DNA from: an uncultured beta proteobacterium
GTDB lineage: Bacteria > Pseudomonadota > Gammaproteobacteria > Burkholderiales > Burkholderiaceae_E
Assembly (NCBI GenBank): GCA_903934295.1
Contig: CAIZNI010000056.1
Span: 186,001 to 250,000 of the forward strand
DNA length: 64,000 nt
Reading direction: 5' to 3'
The notes under the pieces are model-generated. The model was not told the origin of the DNA and searched no databases. It saw nothing but the letters and a program-made list of their open reading frames with translations. Below are positions 8,565 through 17,576 of this stretch, in pieces. A program made the position numbers and the translations under genes. Within the stretch, counting starts at the first letter, position 1, and the number at the start of each line of letters is the position of its first letter.

Positions 8565-11500
8565 GGGGTATCCCCGGTGGGCGACGGCGCGGACGCAGAC
8601 GCGGACTTTCGGGTGTCGCGAATGCTCAGGCGAAGCGGGCCGAGCAGGGCCTGCGCGAGGGGGGCGAATTCGCCGCTGGCCTGCAGGGACGGGTAGTCGG
8701 GGAAGCTGCGGCGCAGGCATTCGCATTGCCGGACCTCGCCGGATACCTGTCCCTTGCCCTGATAGCCGCCCTCGTAGGCCTTTCGGGCGGCCCGATGCGC
8801 CTTGGCGAGGAGCGTGGCTGGCGCGGCGGCGGGAGGGAGCCAGTCGTCGCCGTAGCGCAAGGCGGTGAGCCAGGCGAAGCCGGCCTGGACGGTCAGCGGC
8901 AAGGGGCGGCGCATGCCCTGCTGCCAGGCTTGCATGAGGGCGATGAGGTGCGCCCGCGCGGTCTGCGGCGGCAGTGGCGGCAGTTCGAGATTGCCTCGGC
9001 CGCTGAACAGGCAGGTGGTGACCGGTGTGCCGGTCAGCTGCGCGGCCAGGTGGTCGACCCAGCGGATTGCCAGCTGTTCGGCGCGATAGGGACCTGCGCG
9101 TTCGACCAGGCTGCTGCGACTGATCACGACCCGCGCGCGGGCACCCTGCGCGTCGCCACGCAGGTCGCCCACCCAGTCTTCCAGAACCAGCTGTCCTTCC
9201 CCCTCGCCAAGGGTCAGGCGCACCGGTTGCTCGCCCGGCAGGCGGTCCGGCCAGCGGTCCAGGCAAGCCTGGTACTCCTGAAAGAGCCGTTGCATCGGCT
9301 CCATCAACTGGTCGTCCATCAGCAGGCCGAAGCCGCCGGCCGCCAGCGCGCCGCGCCGGTGAAGGCTGGTCAGGTGCGCCTGGCGGACGGCGGCGGGGTC
9401 CTCCCCGCGCGCGACCGCCAGCAACTGCGCGCCGATCAATTCTTCCTGCATCTGCCAGCGGCTCAGGCCGTCGAGTTCGAAGGGCTCCTGGTCGTCGGCG
9501 GCCGGGTCGTCGCGCCCGAAGACGATGTTCAGCCGCTGTGCGAAGAAGGCCTTGACCGGGGATCTCAGGAACTCGCCCAGTTCGCGCAGGGACAGCGGTT
9601 CATCGCGGCGCAGCGGCGGGAGCAGGGCATCGCCGGCCGATGGCGCCGCGGCGGCGCGCTCGTCGCCCGGCTCGCCATGGCGCCCGTGGCGTGATTCCTC
9701 GCGCACTTCCCCGCGCACTTCCCCGCGTGATTCCCCGCGTGATTCCCCGCGCACTTCCCCGCGCCACTCCCGCGCATAAGTGAACAAGGCGCCCGTGCCC
9801 GGCTTCGCCGGGAAATAGTCGGTGCTGAAGGCCTGCAGCGGGTGCGAGACCGACAGGGCCTGGAGCAGGGCCTGACCGTCGGACGGTTCGGCGCCCGGCG
9901 GGTCGGCCAGTCGCCAGCCGCTGGCCAGGTGGTCGCGCAACTGGCCCACCAGCACCGACGGCGGGCGGGCGCTGTTGTCCTGGATGCTGCGGGCCACCCA
10001 GGAGACATGGAGGTGATCGCGCGCCGACAGCAGGGCCTCGAGGAACAGGTAGCGGTCGTCCTCGCGGCGTGACCGGTCGCCGGGCCGGTGCTCGTCGGCC
10101 ATCAGGTCGAAATCCATCGGGATCCGGGCCCGCGGGTAGTCGCCGTCGTTCATGCCGAGCAGACAGACATGGCGAAACGGGATCGCCCGCATCGGCATCA
10201 GCGTGGCGAAGGTGACCGACCCGGCGAAGAATCGCTGCGACAGGCCGCCCGCGTCGAGCAGCCCCAGCCAGTGATCGCCCACCACCGACAGCGGCAGCGG
10301 CTCGTCCAGGCTCGCCTGCTCGCAGTTGTCCTGCCAGTCCTGCAGGCCCGTCCGCAGCCGGCCCACGGTGAACGCGTCGTTGCCGTCGGCGGCCTCGGTG
10401 GTGTCGAGGAAATCATCGAGCAGCGTGTTCAGCCGTTCGCACCAGAGGGTGACGGTGGCCGGTTCGCGCAGCGTCTGCCAGGTCTGTTCCAGGCGTTGCA
10501 GCAGCTGTGTGAGGGGACCCAGCACCGCCGCGTCGAGGCCGCCGATCTCGCCGTGGGGCTCGATGCCGTGCCAGGCTTGCGCATCGTCGCCCGCGGCATA
10601 GCCCAGCAGCAGACGGCGCATTCCGAACAGCCAGGTGTTCGGTGCCGCGGGCGACTCGTCGGCGGGCAGACCCAGGCTCGCGCGGTGGGCGGTGTGCAGG
10701 CCCCAGCGGATGTTGGCGCCACGGATCCAGCGCTGCAGGGTGGGCAGTTCGTCCTGGGCGATGCCGAAACGCCGGCGCAGCGCCGGGACCTCGAGCAGGT
10801 CAAGCACGTCGCCCACGGTGACGCGCGACTGGGGCAGCGCGATCAGGCGCTCGATCGCGCCCACCAGCGGGTCGACACCGCGCTGGCCCCGATCGGCGAG
10901 GCTGAACGGGATGTGGCGCCGGTCGCTCGGGTCGAGCAGGCCGAACACCGCCTGGATGTGGGGGACGTAGACATCGATGTCGGGGACCATGACGAGGATG
11001 TCGCGCGGCCGCAGGTCGGGGTCGGCATCGAAGGCGGCGAGCAGCTGGTCGTGCAGGATCTCGACTTCGCGCTGCGCGCTGTGGGCCAGATGAAAACGTA
11101 TGGACCGATCGGTGCGCGCATCGACCGGGTCCCAGTGCTGGCGGGTTTCCGCCAGCGGACGCAGGGCGAGGATGTCGTCCTGCAGCTGCTGCAGCAGGTT
11201 GGCGCCGCCGGCGGCCTCGAACAGGTCGGTCTTGTGGCTGATGGCAGCCAGGTGCGCCCGCCAGCCGTCTCGTGACGCCTCGCTGTCGTGCTCGTCGAGC
11301 AGGCCGATGAAGTCGCGGCCCTGCTTGCCCCAGGCCGCCAGCAGCGGCTGCGCGTGCAGGTGCAGGCGTTCGTCGGGCACGCTGTCGGGGGTGCCCGGAC
11401 GCGGGCGCTGGCGCGAGCGCGCGGCGCGCAGCAGGTCCTTGCCGGCCACGATGTCGGCCCAGTAGAACTCGCAGGGGTTGTGCACGCACATCAGCACCTG

Positions 11501-12367
11501 GGTCCAGCGTGAAAGCGCCGCGATCACTTCCAGCGACTGGCGCGGCAGGCTCGAGATGCCGAACACCATGACCCGGCGCGGCAGGCCTGGTGGCCGTTCG
11601 CCGGCCGGCCACTGCGCCGCGCGCTGCAGGAACTCGGCATGAACCGCCGCGCGTCCGGCCGGCGGCACCCGGCCCTGGCGGGAGGCCATCTGCCCGACGT
11701 CGGCGAGCAGCGCCCGCCACAGCGCGGCCTGCCAGCCCTGCCCGGACGGCAGCGCGCGGACCTGGCCGCGCGCGTCGATCAGGTGGTCATGGCCGCTGCC
11801 CCAGGCCTCGAGCCAGTCGGCCCGGTAGACCTGATACTGGTCGAACAGATCGGCCAGCCGGCTGGCGAGCTGAAAGCGCTTTCGGCGATCGGTGTCGCCG
11901 TCCAGAAAACGCAGCAGCGGGGCATATTCCGCCCGATCGGTCAGCGAGGGCAGCAGGCGCATCAGGCGCCACACCAGGCGGTCCTTGTCGAAGGGCGAGG
12001 CCTGCGGCACCGCCGCGGGCCCGAGCACCGCGCGATAGACCGTCCAGAGAAAGCGCGCGGGCAGCGAGAGTTCGAGCGCCGCGGCGATGCCGCAGCCGCC
12101 CGGTTCGTCCCCTCTGCCGACATCGCCGGCGAGCGCGAGCCGCAGCCACTGGGCGATGCCGTTGCTCTGCACCAGCAGGATCTCGTTTTCCAGTGGCGCG
12201 AGCGGGTAGCGCCGCATCCAGCCCACCAGCAGATCGCGCAGGCGCTCCGGGCGATTGCCGTGGATGAGGATCAGGCCGGGGGGCAGGTCGGTGCGCGCGA
12301 GGACGGCAGGCGGCGCGGCAGGCGGGGTGACCGGAGGGGTCACCGGGGGAGCGGAAAAAAGCGGCAT
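8561..12367 (-). CDS. recC: RecBCD exonuclease V gamma subunit RecC
   Basis: A 1268-residue RecC, the subunit that holds the complex together, splits the duplex and scans for the recombination hotspot sequence in E. coli. I chose the start at 12367 (MPLFSAPP) because it lies just downstream of a hairpin and the frame further upstream has no homology. After a Pro-rich leader the conserved N-terminus reads GLILIHGNRPERLRDLL. The dead-helicase and nuclease-fold core follows (LLVQSNGIAQWLRL, ILVMVPDIDVYVPHI, CLLGMNDGDYPR). An in-frame array of 12-bp units inserts R-G-E-[VS] tetrapeptides at about residues 865-893. It overlaps recB by ATGA. Somewhat larger than E. coli RecC (1122). Confidence 0.95.
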   Translation of the reverse strand: MPLFSAPPVTPPVTPPAAPPAVLARTDLPPGLILIHGNRPERLRDLLVGWMRRYPLAPLENEILLVQSNGIAQWLRLALAGDVGRGDEPGGCGIAAALELSLPARFLWTVYRAVLGPAAVPQASPFDKDRLVWRLMRLLPSLTDRAEYAPLLRFLDGDTDRRKRFQLASRLADLFDQYQVYRADWLEAWGSGHDHLIDARGQVRALPSGQGWQAALWRALLADVGQMASRQGRVPPAGRAAVHAEFLQRAAQWPAGERPPGLPRRVMVFGISSLPRQSLEVIAALSRWTQVLMCVHNPCEFYWADIVAGKDLLRAARSRQRPRPGTPDSVPDERLHLHAQPLLAAWGKQGRDFIGLLDEHDSEASRDGWRAHLAAISHKTDLFEAAGGANLLQQLQDDILALRPLAETRQHWDPVDARTDRSIRFHLAHSAQREVEILHDQLLAAFDADPDLRPRDILVMVPDIDVYVPHIQAVFGLLDPSDRRHIPFSLADRGQRGVDPLVGAIERLIALPQSRVTVGDVLDLLEVPALRRRFGIAQDELPTLQRWIRGANIRWGLHTAHRASLGLPADESPAAPNTWLFGMRRLLLGYAAGDDAQAWHGIEPHGEIGGLDAAVLGPLTQLLQRLEQTWQTLREPATVTLWCERLNTLLDDFLDTTEAADGNDAFTVGRLRTGLQDWQDNCEQASLDEPLPLSVVGDHWLGLLDAGGLSQRFFAGSVTFATLMPMRAIPFRHVCLLGMNDGDYPRARIPMDFDLMADEHRPGDRSRREDDRYLFLEALLSARDHLHVSWVARSIQDNSARPPSVLVGQLRDHLASGWRLADPPGAEPSDGQALLQALSVSHPLQAFSTDYFPAKPGTGALFTYAREWRGEVRGESRGESRGEVRGEVREESRHGRHGEPGDERAAAAPSAGDALLPPLRRDEPLSLRELGEFLRSPVKAFFAQRLNIVFGRDDPAADDQEPFELDGLSRWQMQEELIGAQLLAVARGEDPAAVRQAHLTSLHRRGALAAGGFGLLMDDQLMEPMQRLFQEYQACLDRWPDRLPGEQPVRLTLGEGEGQLVLEDWVGDLRGDAQGARARVVISRSSLVERAGPYRAEQLAIRWVDHLAAQLTGTPVTTCLFSGRGNLELPPLPPQTARAHLIALMQAWQQGMRRPLPLTVQAGFAWLTALRYGDDWLPPAAAPATLLAKAHRAARKAYEGGYQGKGQVSGEVRQCECLRRSFPDYPSLQASGEFAPLAQALLGPLRLSIRDTRKSASASAPSPTGDTP
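9691..9774. repeat. Seven 12-bp units encoding R-G-E-[VS] tetrapeptides in RecC
   Basis: Contiguous 12-bp units run from 9691 to 9774, the last one degenerate. Two variants alternate: one starts GTGATT (Ser codon on the minus strand) and the other GCACTT (Val codon). The reading frame is kept throughout, giving a charged arginine/glutamate run inside RecC just before a conserved block. Confidence 0.92.
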
Positions 12368-12383
12368 GTCGACAGCATGACAG

Positions 12384-12412
12384 GCGTCAGGCTCAGCCGG
12401 TGAGCCTGACGC
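12384..12412 (-). terminator. Perfect 12-bp hairpin between the class II aldolase gene and recC
   Basis: GCGTCAGGCTCA (12384-12395) and its exact reverse complement (12401-12412) flank a 5-nt loop. It sits in the 62-bp gap after the aldolase stop and 17 bp before the recC start. No T-tract follows on the minus strand, so a classical intrinsic terminator is uncertain; attenuation or RNA stabilisation is equally possible. Confidence 0.5.
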
Positions 12413-12429
12413 CGCGATCGGCGCGGGCC

Positions 12430-13191
12430 TCAGCAGCGGTAGGCGGTGCCCTTGGCGTCGATCACCCGCAGCAGCGCGTTCCACTCATGCTGGCCCCAGG
12501 TCGGCTCGGCGCGGACCTTCTTCATCCGCTGGCCGAGCTGCTCGACCACCGCCGGGGCGATCATCACCGGCGGCTCGTCGAGCGTGCGCGCGATCAGCTC
12601 CAGCTCGCAGGCCCGCTCGAGCATGTACAGGTTCATCAGCGTGCCCTGCACCGTGGTGCCCAGCGTGAGCAGGCCGTGATTGAGCAGCACCACGCAGTTG
12701 CCGGCCTGGCAGCTCACGCCCAGCGAATCGCATTCCTCCTGGGTCGCCGGCATGCCGTACTCGTGATAGACGACGTCGTCGAGCACGATCAGCGCATCCT
12801 GGCTGATCGGCCGCAGCCCGCGGCGCAGCATCGACACCCCGGCGCCGGCGCGCGTGTGGGTGTGCATCACGCAGTTGGCGTCCGGGCGGGCCTTGTAGAC
12901 ACCGCTGTGGATGGTGAAGCCGGCCTTGTTGAAGCGCCCCTGCTTGCCCAGCACATTGCCCTCGAGGTCCATCTTGATCAGGCTCGACGCGGTGATCTCG
13001 TTGAACATTTCCTCATAGTGGTTGATGAGGAAGGCGCCCGGCTCACCCGGCACCCGCACCGACATGTGGGTGGCCAGCAGGTCGGTCCACCCGAGGTGGT
13101 CGACGATGCGGTAAAGGGCGGCGAGATCGCAGCGGGCCTGCCATTCGCCTTCGGTCATCTGGTCGGTCTCGGATTTCAGGATGCTGGACAT
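12430..13191 (-). CDS. Class II aldolase/adducin family protein
   Basis: A 253-residue zinc-dependent class II aldolase fold, as in L-fuculose-phosphate aldolase or ribulose-phosphate 4-epimerase. The zinc ligands are visible as the His pair in C-V-M-H-T-H-T (near residues 99-101) and the His of L-L-N-H-G-L-L. The N-terminal ATHMSVRVPG motif is also typical. The AAAGG of the minus strand stands 6 nt before ATG. Many such proteins are not sugar aldolases and act in aromatic or aliphatic decarboxylation/aldol steps. Lying downstream of an acyl-CoA carboxylase and an SDR suggests a carbon-catabolic role, but the substrate is unknown. Confidence 0.88.
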   Translation of the reverse strand: MSSILKSETDQMTEGEWQARCDLAALYRIVDHLGWTDLLATHMSVRVPGEPGAFLINHYEEMFNEITASSLIKMDLEGNVLGKQGRFNKAGFTIHSGVYKARPDANCVMHTHTRAGAGVSMLRRGLRPISQDALIVLDDVVYHEYGMPATQEECDSLGVSCQAGNCVVLLNHGLLTLGTTVQGTLMNLYMLERACELELIARTLDEPPVMIAPAVVEQLGQRMKKVRAEPTWGQHEWNALLRVIDAKGTAYRC

Positions 13192-13241
13192 GATTGCCTT
13201 TCAGGGAGGATCGGGAGAACGGGGAGGGGGTAGCGCCGGGC

Positions 13242-14006
13242 TCAGCCGGGAATCGTACGGGCCGCCGCGACATAGCCGCGGTTCCAGGTCGGGCTGATGG
13301 TGACTTCGTTCAGGCACACATGCGCCGGCATGCGCGCCAGGAACAGCATCAGTTCGCCGCAGTCCTGCGGCTGCACCATGCGGGCCCGTTCTTCACCGGT
13401 GACCGGGATCGGGCGCTTGTCCAGGATCGGCGTGGCGACCTCGCCCGGACACACCGCGGTGGCGCGGATGCCGTGCAGACCCTGCTCGATGTTGATGGTC
13501 TCGGTCATCGCGTTCAGGCCGAACTTGGCGGCGTGATAGGCGGGGCCGGTGACCGCGCCCACGAAGCGGCCGGCCCACGACGACACATTGACGATCAGCC
13601 CGTCCTGTTGCTGGCGCATCTGCGGCAGCACCGCGTGACAGCAGTAGAAGACGCCGTCCAGATCGATCCGGATGACCTGGTCCCAGTCGGCGCGCGACAG
13701 CTTGTTCCAGTGGCGGTTTTTCACATTCAGGCCGGCGCTGTTGATCGACACATCGATCCGGCCTTCGCGCGCGACAATGCCGTCGACCACCGCCTGCACC
13801 GCGTCGGCGTCGGTGACGTCGAGCGGCGCGATGCGGGCGCTGCCGCCCTGCGCCTTGATGAGTCCGGCGACGCGCTCGAGGTCCTCGGTGCGCCGCCCCG
13901 AGAGCACCACCTGCATGCCGGCGCCGGCCAGCGCCAGTGCCGAGCCTTCGCCGATGCCGGTGCCGGCGCCGGTGATCCAGGCGACCATTCCCTTGAGATC
14001 CCGCAT
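13242..14006 (-). CDS. Short-chain dehydrogenase/reductase (SDR)
   Basis: A 254-residue classical SDR. It has the cofactor motif TGAGTGIG at about residues 12-19, the N-S-A-G motif, a catalytic Ser in V-N-V-S-S and the Y-H-A-A-K catalytic pair. The arginines of S-G-R-R after strand 2 suggest NADP(H). The start ATG at 14006 is preceded by a strong AAGGAG 6 nt upstream; longer open frames further upstream run antisense to the carboxylase gene and are discarded. Lying between a fused acyl-CoA carboxylase and an aldolase-fold gene, it probably oxidises or reduces a hydroxy/keto intermediate of the same pathway. Confidence 0.9.
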   Translation of the reverse strand: MRDLKGMVAWITGAGTGIGEGSALALAGAGMQVVLSGRRTEDLERVAGLIKAQGGSARIAPLDVTDADAVQAVVDGIVAREGRIDVSINSAGLNVKNRHWNKLSRADWDQVIRIDLDGVFYCCHAVLPQMRQQQDGLIVNVSSWAGRFVGAVTGPAYHAAKFGLNAMTETINIEQGLHGIRATAVCPGEVATPILDKRPIPVTGEERARMVQPQDCGELMLFLARMPAHVCLNEVTISPTWNRGYVAAARTIPG

Positions 14007-14056
14007 GACTTGCTCCTTGATTGGATGGTGATCGGTTGATCGTGAATGAACGGCCC

Positions 14057-17000
14057 TCAGGGCCGGAACTGCAGGGCCCGCGGCGCGAGCCGCGATGGCT
14101 GGGAGACGATCCGGTAGGCATTTTCCACCCATTCGCAGATCAGGCGGCGGGTATCGCGCGGATCGATCATCTCTTCGAGCTGGAAACGGTTCAGCGGACC
14201 GACCGGGCCGCGCGCGCTTTCGATGCGGGCGTTGATCTCGGCGCGCAGGGCGGCCGGATCGGCGGCCTCGGCGAGCTGGCGCTTGTAGGCCGCCTCGATC
14301 CCGCCCTCGGGCGGAATGCCGCCGACATCGGCCGCCGGCCAGGCGACGCGCACCGAGGCGGTGGCCCGCGGCGTGGCGTAGTTGTTGCCGGCCACGCCGA
14401 AACTGCGGCGCATCAGCACGGTGAAGATCGGCACGCTGACCTGCGCGAAGGCGACCATCCATTCGCCGCCCTTGCGGATCGTGCCCGCGATCTCGTGCTC
14501 GAGTCCGACCGCGAAGCCCGGGTTGTCGACCAGGTTGAGCACCGGCACATGGAACGAGTCGCACAGGTCGAGGTGGCGGCGCAGCTTGTCGCAGCCGTCG
14601 GCGGTCAGCGCGCCGCCGTTCACATGGCGGCTGTCCGAGGCGATGACGCCCAGCGGGTGGCCGTTGAAGCGCACGAAGCCGGTGACCTGGTCGGTGCCCC
14701 ACAGCGGTCCCGTCTCGAAGAACGAGCCGCGGTCGGCCATCAGGCGGATCGCCTTGCGGACATCGAAGGTGGTGATGCGCTTGCGCGGGATCAGGGTGAA
14801 GAGTTCTTCCTCGCGCCGATCCGGCGGGTCGGCGGGGTCGGCGGCCTGCACCGGTGGCGCCTCGTAGGCGCTCAGGGGCAGATACGACAGGAAGCGCCGG
14901 GCCATCGCCATCGCCTCCTGTTCGGTCTCGGCCAGGTTGTCCACCGAGCCGTTGCGGCAGTGGATGTGCCAGCCGCCGAGGTCTTCCTTGGTGATCTCGT
15001 AGCCCATCGCGTGGCTCACCACCGGCGGGCCGGCCACGAACAGCTGGGCGATGTCGCGCACCATCACCGAGAAGTGCCCGAGCACCGCCTTGGCGGCGCC
15101 GATGCCCACCACGCTGCCCAGCAGCAGGTTGACCACCGGAACGGTGCGCAACTGCTCGGTGTACATCGTGCTGCCCAGATGGCCGGGCAGGAACGCGCCG
15201 CCGGCGCCGGTCACGCGCGGCCGGCCGGCCTTGATCGCGCCCATGCTCTCCTGGGCGCCGCCAGCCTCGGCCTTGTGCTGCTGGGGCACCATCGCCGCCA
15301 CGCTGCCCCCGCCCGATGAACCGTCGAGCAGGCGCAGCGAGGGCACGCGCAGTTCGATCGACAGCCGGTCGAGGTAGCCGCTCTTGGCCCCGATGGCGCC
15401 GTCGGCATGGCCGCCGCGCGAGGTGAAGTCGTCGGCACAGACCACGCTGGTGCGCCCGTCGATCCGGCCCCAGCCGCCGACATGATTGGCCGGTGTGAAG
15501 TCGGCCACCGCGCCCTCGTCGTCGTAGGACGCAAATCCGGCCAGGCTGCCCACTTCCCGGAAACTGCCCTCGTCGAGCAGCAGTGCGATCCGCTCGCGGC
15601 AGTTGAGCTTGCCGCGATCGCGCTGGCGCACCACGCCGGGTTCGCGCGAGCCGGGTGCCAGGCGTTGGGCCGCCAGCGCCTGGAGCGCGGCGACCTCGCC
15701 CAGCACCGGGGCCCAGCCCGATTCGGCGGCGCCAGCGGGCGCGCCGGGCGCCTGGCCGTCGTGTGCAGGGTCGTCGTGTGCGGGGTCGTCGGCCTGCGGC
15801 CGGATCAACGCCACCACCTGGCCGTTCGACACGGTGTCGCCCACCTTCAGTTCGGTCAGGTCGGTAAGCAGTCCGGTGCAGGGCGCGGTCACCGCGGTCT
15901 CCATCTTCATCGCGGTGATGACCAGCAGGGTCTCGCCGGCGCGCACCCGCGTTCCGGCCTGCGCGTGCACCGCGAGCACCGAGCCGGCCATCGGGCATTC
16001 GACGCCCTGGTGTGCGTCGTCCACCGGCAGCGAGGCCTGATTCGCGGGCGGGGGTTCGGCGGCGCTGCGCCCCCGACCCAGCGCGGCTGCCTGCTGCTCG
16101 AGGAATCGCAGCGCGTTCTGGTCGGCGCCGGGGAAGCTGGCGCCGTCGGCGGGCGTGGCGGCCAGCGCCGGCGTGGCGCCCAGCAGGCTGGTGCGGGCGT
16201 CGCCGGCCCGCACATCCGGATGGCCGAGGATCGCGCGCAACTGCTCGCGGTTGGTCGGCACGCCAGCCAGGTGGAACTCATTGAGCGCGCGCAGCGTGCG
16301 ATCCAGCGCCGAGGCGTAACTGGCCGATGAGTTCGACTGCCCGATCAGCTTGGCCAGCAGCGGATCGAACTGCGGCGGCGGGCTCAGTCCCAGATACCCG
16401 CAGGCATCGACGCGCACCCCCGGCCCGGACGGTTCGCGGTAGGCGGTGAGCGTGCCGGTGCCGGTGCACACCAGCCGGGCCTGCACCGCGAAGCCGCGCG
16501 GCGCCGGCACTGCGTGCTGGTCGGGCAGGCCGAGCGCCGCCAGCGAGGCACCGGCCGCCAGCCGGAACTGGGTCTCGACCAGGTCGATGCCGGTGACCTG
16601 CTCGGTGACGGTGTGCTCGACCTGGATGCGCGGATTGCACTCGATGAAGAAGTGCTCGCCGGTTTCGGGGAGCACCAGGAACTCGACCGTGCCGGCATTG
16701 CGATAGCCGGCTGCGGCGGCCAGGCGCACCGCGTCGGCCAGGATTCGCTGGCGCAGGCCGTCGTCCAGATTGGGCGCGGGCGCCACCTCGATGACCTTCT
16801 GGTTGCGCAACTGCACCGAGCAGTCGCGCTCGTGCAGGTGCACCACCTGGCCCAGGTGGTCGCCCAGCACCTGAACCTCGATGTGGCGCGGCCGTTCGAT
16901 GCATTTCTCGAGGAACACCGACCCGTCGCCGAAGGCGGCCCGGGCCTCGCCCTGGCAGCGCTCGAACGCCGGCGCGAGGTCCTGCGCATCATCGACCCGG

Positions 17001-17521
17001 CGAATGCCGCGCCCGCCGCCGCCGGCGGCGGCCTTGATCATGACCGGGTACCCGATCGTCGCCGCCAAGTCGGCCGCCTGCGCCGCCGAGTCCAGCGCGC
17101 CGTCGCTGCCCGGCACCACCGGGATGCCCTGCGCGCGGGCGAAGGCGCGCGCCCGGACCTTGTCGCCGAACAGCGCCAGGGTGGCGGGCGAGGGCCCGAT
17201 GAAGTGCAGCCCCGCCTGCGCGCAGCGCTCGGCGAAGGCGGCGTTCTCCGACAGGAATCCATAGCCGGGATGCACGCAGTCGCAGCCGCTCGCCTGGGCG
17301 ATCGCGATCACCGCCTCGATGTCCAGGTAGGCGCGCACCGGATCGCCGGCGCCGGCCTCGCGGGACTGGATTTCGCGTGCCTCGGTGGTGATCCGGGTGT
17401 GCAGCGCCTGCGCATCGGCCGGCGCGAACAGCCCCACCGACTCGACGCCCAGCGCGCTGGCCGCGCGCGCGATCCGGATGGCGATTTCGCCGCGGTTGCT
17501 GATCAGGACTCGTTTGAACAT
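14057..17521 (-). CDS. Single-chain biotin-dependent acyl-CoA carboxylase (BC-BCCP-CT fusion)
   Basis: An 1154-residue polypeptide that carries all activities for ATP/bicarbonate-dependent carboxylation of an acyl-CoA. Biotin carboxylase occupies about 1-445 (VHPGYGFLSEN, KAAAGGGGRGIR, FFIECNPRIQVEH). The biotin carrier domain is at about 507-575 with the biotinyl lysine K539 in A-M-K-M. The carboxyltransferase occupies about 620-1150 (LLDGSSGGGSVAAM, LGSVVGIGAAKAVLG, NLVDNPGFAVGLEHE). The order BC-BCCP-CT on one chain matches the single-chain long-chain acyl-CoA carboxylase type rather than the two-subunit MCC/PCC enzymes. The linker after BCCP holds a duplicated 15-bp unit (15758-15787, D-P-A-H-D). 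The substrate is unresolved. Confidence 0.9.
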   Translation of the reverse strand: MFKRVLISNRGEIAIRIARAASALGVESVGLFAPADAQALHTRITTEAREIQSREAGAGDPVRAYLDIEAVIAIAQASGCDCVHPGYGFLSENAAFAERCAQAGLHFIGPSPATLALFGDKVRARAFARAQGIPVVPGSDGALDSAAQAADLAATIGYPVMIKAAAGGGGRGIRRVDDAQDLAPAFERCQGEARAAFGDGSVFLEKCIERPRHIEVQVLGDHLGQVVHLHERDCSVQLRNQKVIEVAPAPNLDDGLRQRILADAVRLAAAAGYRNAGTVEFLVLPETGEHFFIECNPRIQVEHTVTEQVTGIDLVETQFRLAAGASLAALGLPDQHAVPAPRGFAVQARLVCTGTGTLTAYREPSGPGVRVDACGYLGLSPPPQFDPLLAKLIGQSNSSASYASALDRTLRALNEFHLAGVPTNREQLRAILGHPDVRAGDARTSLLGATPALAATPADGASFPGADQNALRFLEQQAAALGRGRSAAEPPPANQASLPVDDAHQGVECPMAGSVLAVHAQAGTRVRAGETLLVITAMKMETAVTAPCTGLLTDLTELKVGDTVSNGQVVALIRPQADDPAHDDPAHDGQAPGAPAGAAESGWAPVLGEVAALQALAAQRLAPGSREPGVVRQRDRGKLNCRERIALLLDEGSFREVGSLAGFASYDDEGAVADFTPANHVGGWGRIDGRTSVVCADDFTSRGGHADGAIGAKSGYLDRLSIELRVPSLRLLDGSSGGGSVAAMVPQQHKAEAGGAQESMGAIKAGRPRVTGAGGAFLPGHLGSTMYTEQLRTVPVVNLLLGSVVGIGAAKAVLGHFSVMVRDIAQLFVAGPPVVSHAMGYEITKEDLGGWHIHCRNGSVDNLAETEQEAMAMARRFLSYLPLSAYEAPPVQAADPADPPDRREEELFTLIPRKRITTFDVRKAIRLMADRGSFFETGPLWGTDQVTGFVRFNGHPLGVIASDSRHVNGGALTADGCDKLRRHLDLCDSFHVPVLNLVDNPGFAVGLEHEIAGTIRKGGEWMVAFAQVSVPIFTVLMRRSFGVAGNNYATPRATASVRVAWPAADVGGIPPEGGIEAAYKRQLAEAADPAALRAEINARIESARGPVGPLNRFQLEEMIDPRDTRRLICEWVENAYRIVSQPSRLAPRALQFRP

Positions 17522-17576
17522 GGGTGACTCCCGCTGGTCTGGAGAAAGGGTGAATGTCGTTCGGTCGCCGGCCGCA

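Noticed and set aside
4692-8696. Long plus-strand ORF (over 1300 codons) opposite recB
   Set aside because: A GC-rich shadow frame antisense to a gene with clear helicase and nuclease motifs. The product is Arg/Gln/Gly-rich with no recognisable domain.
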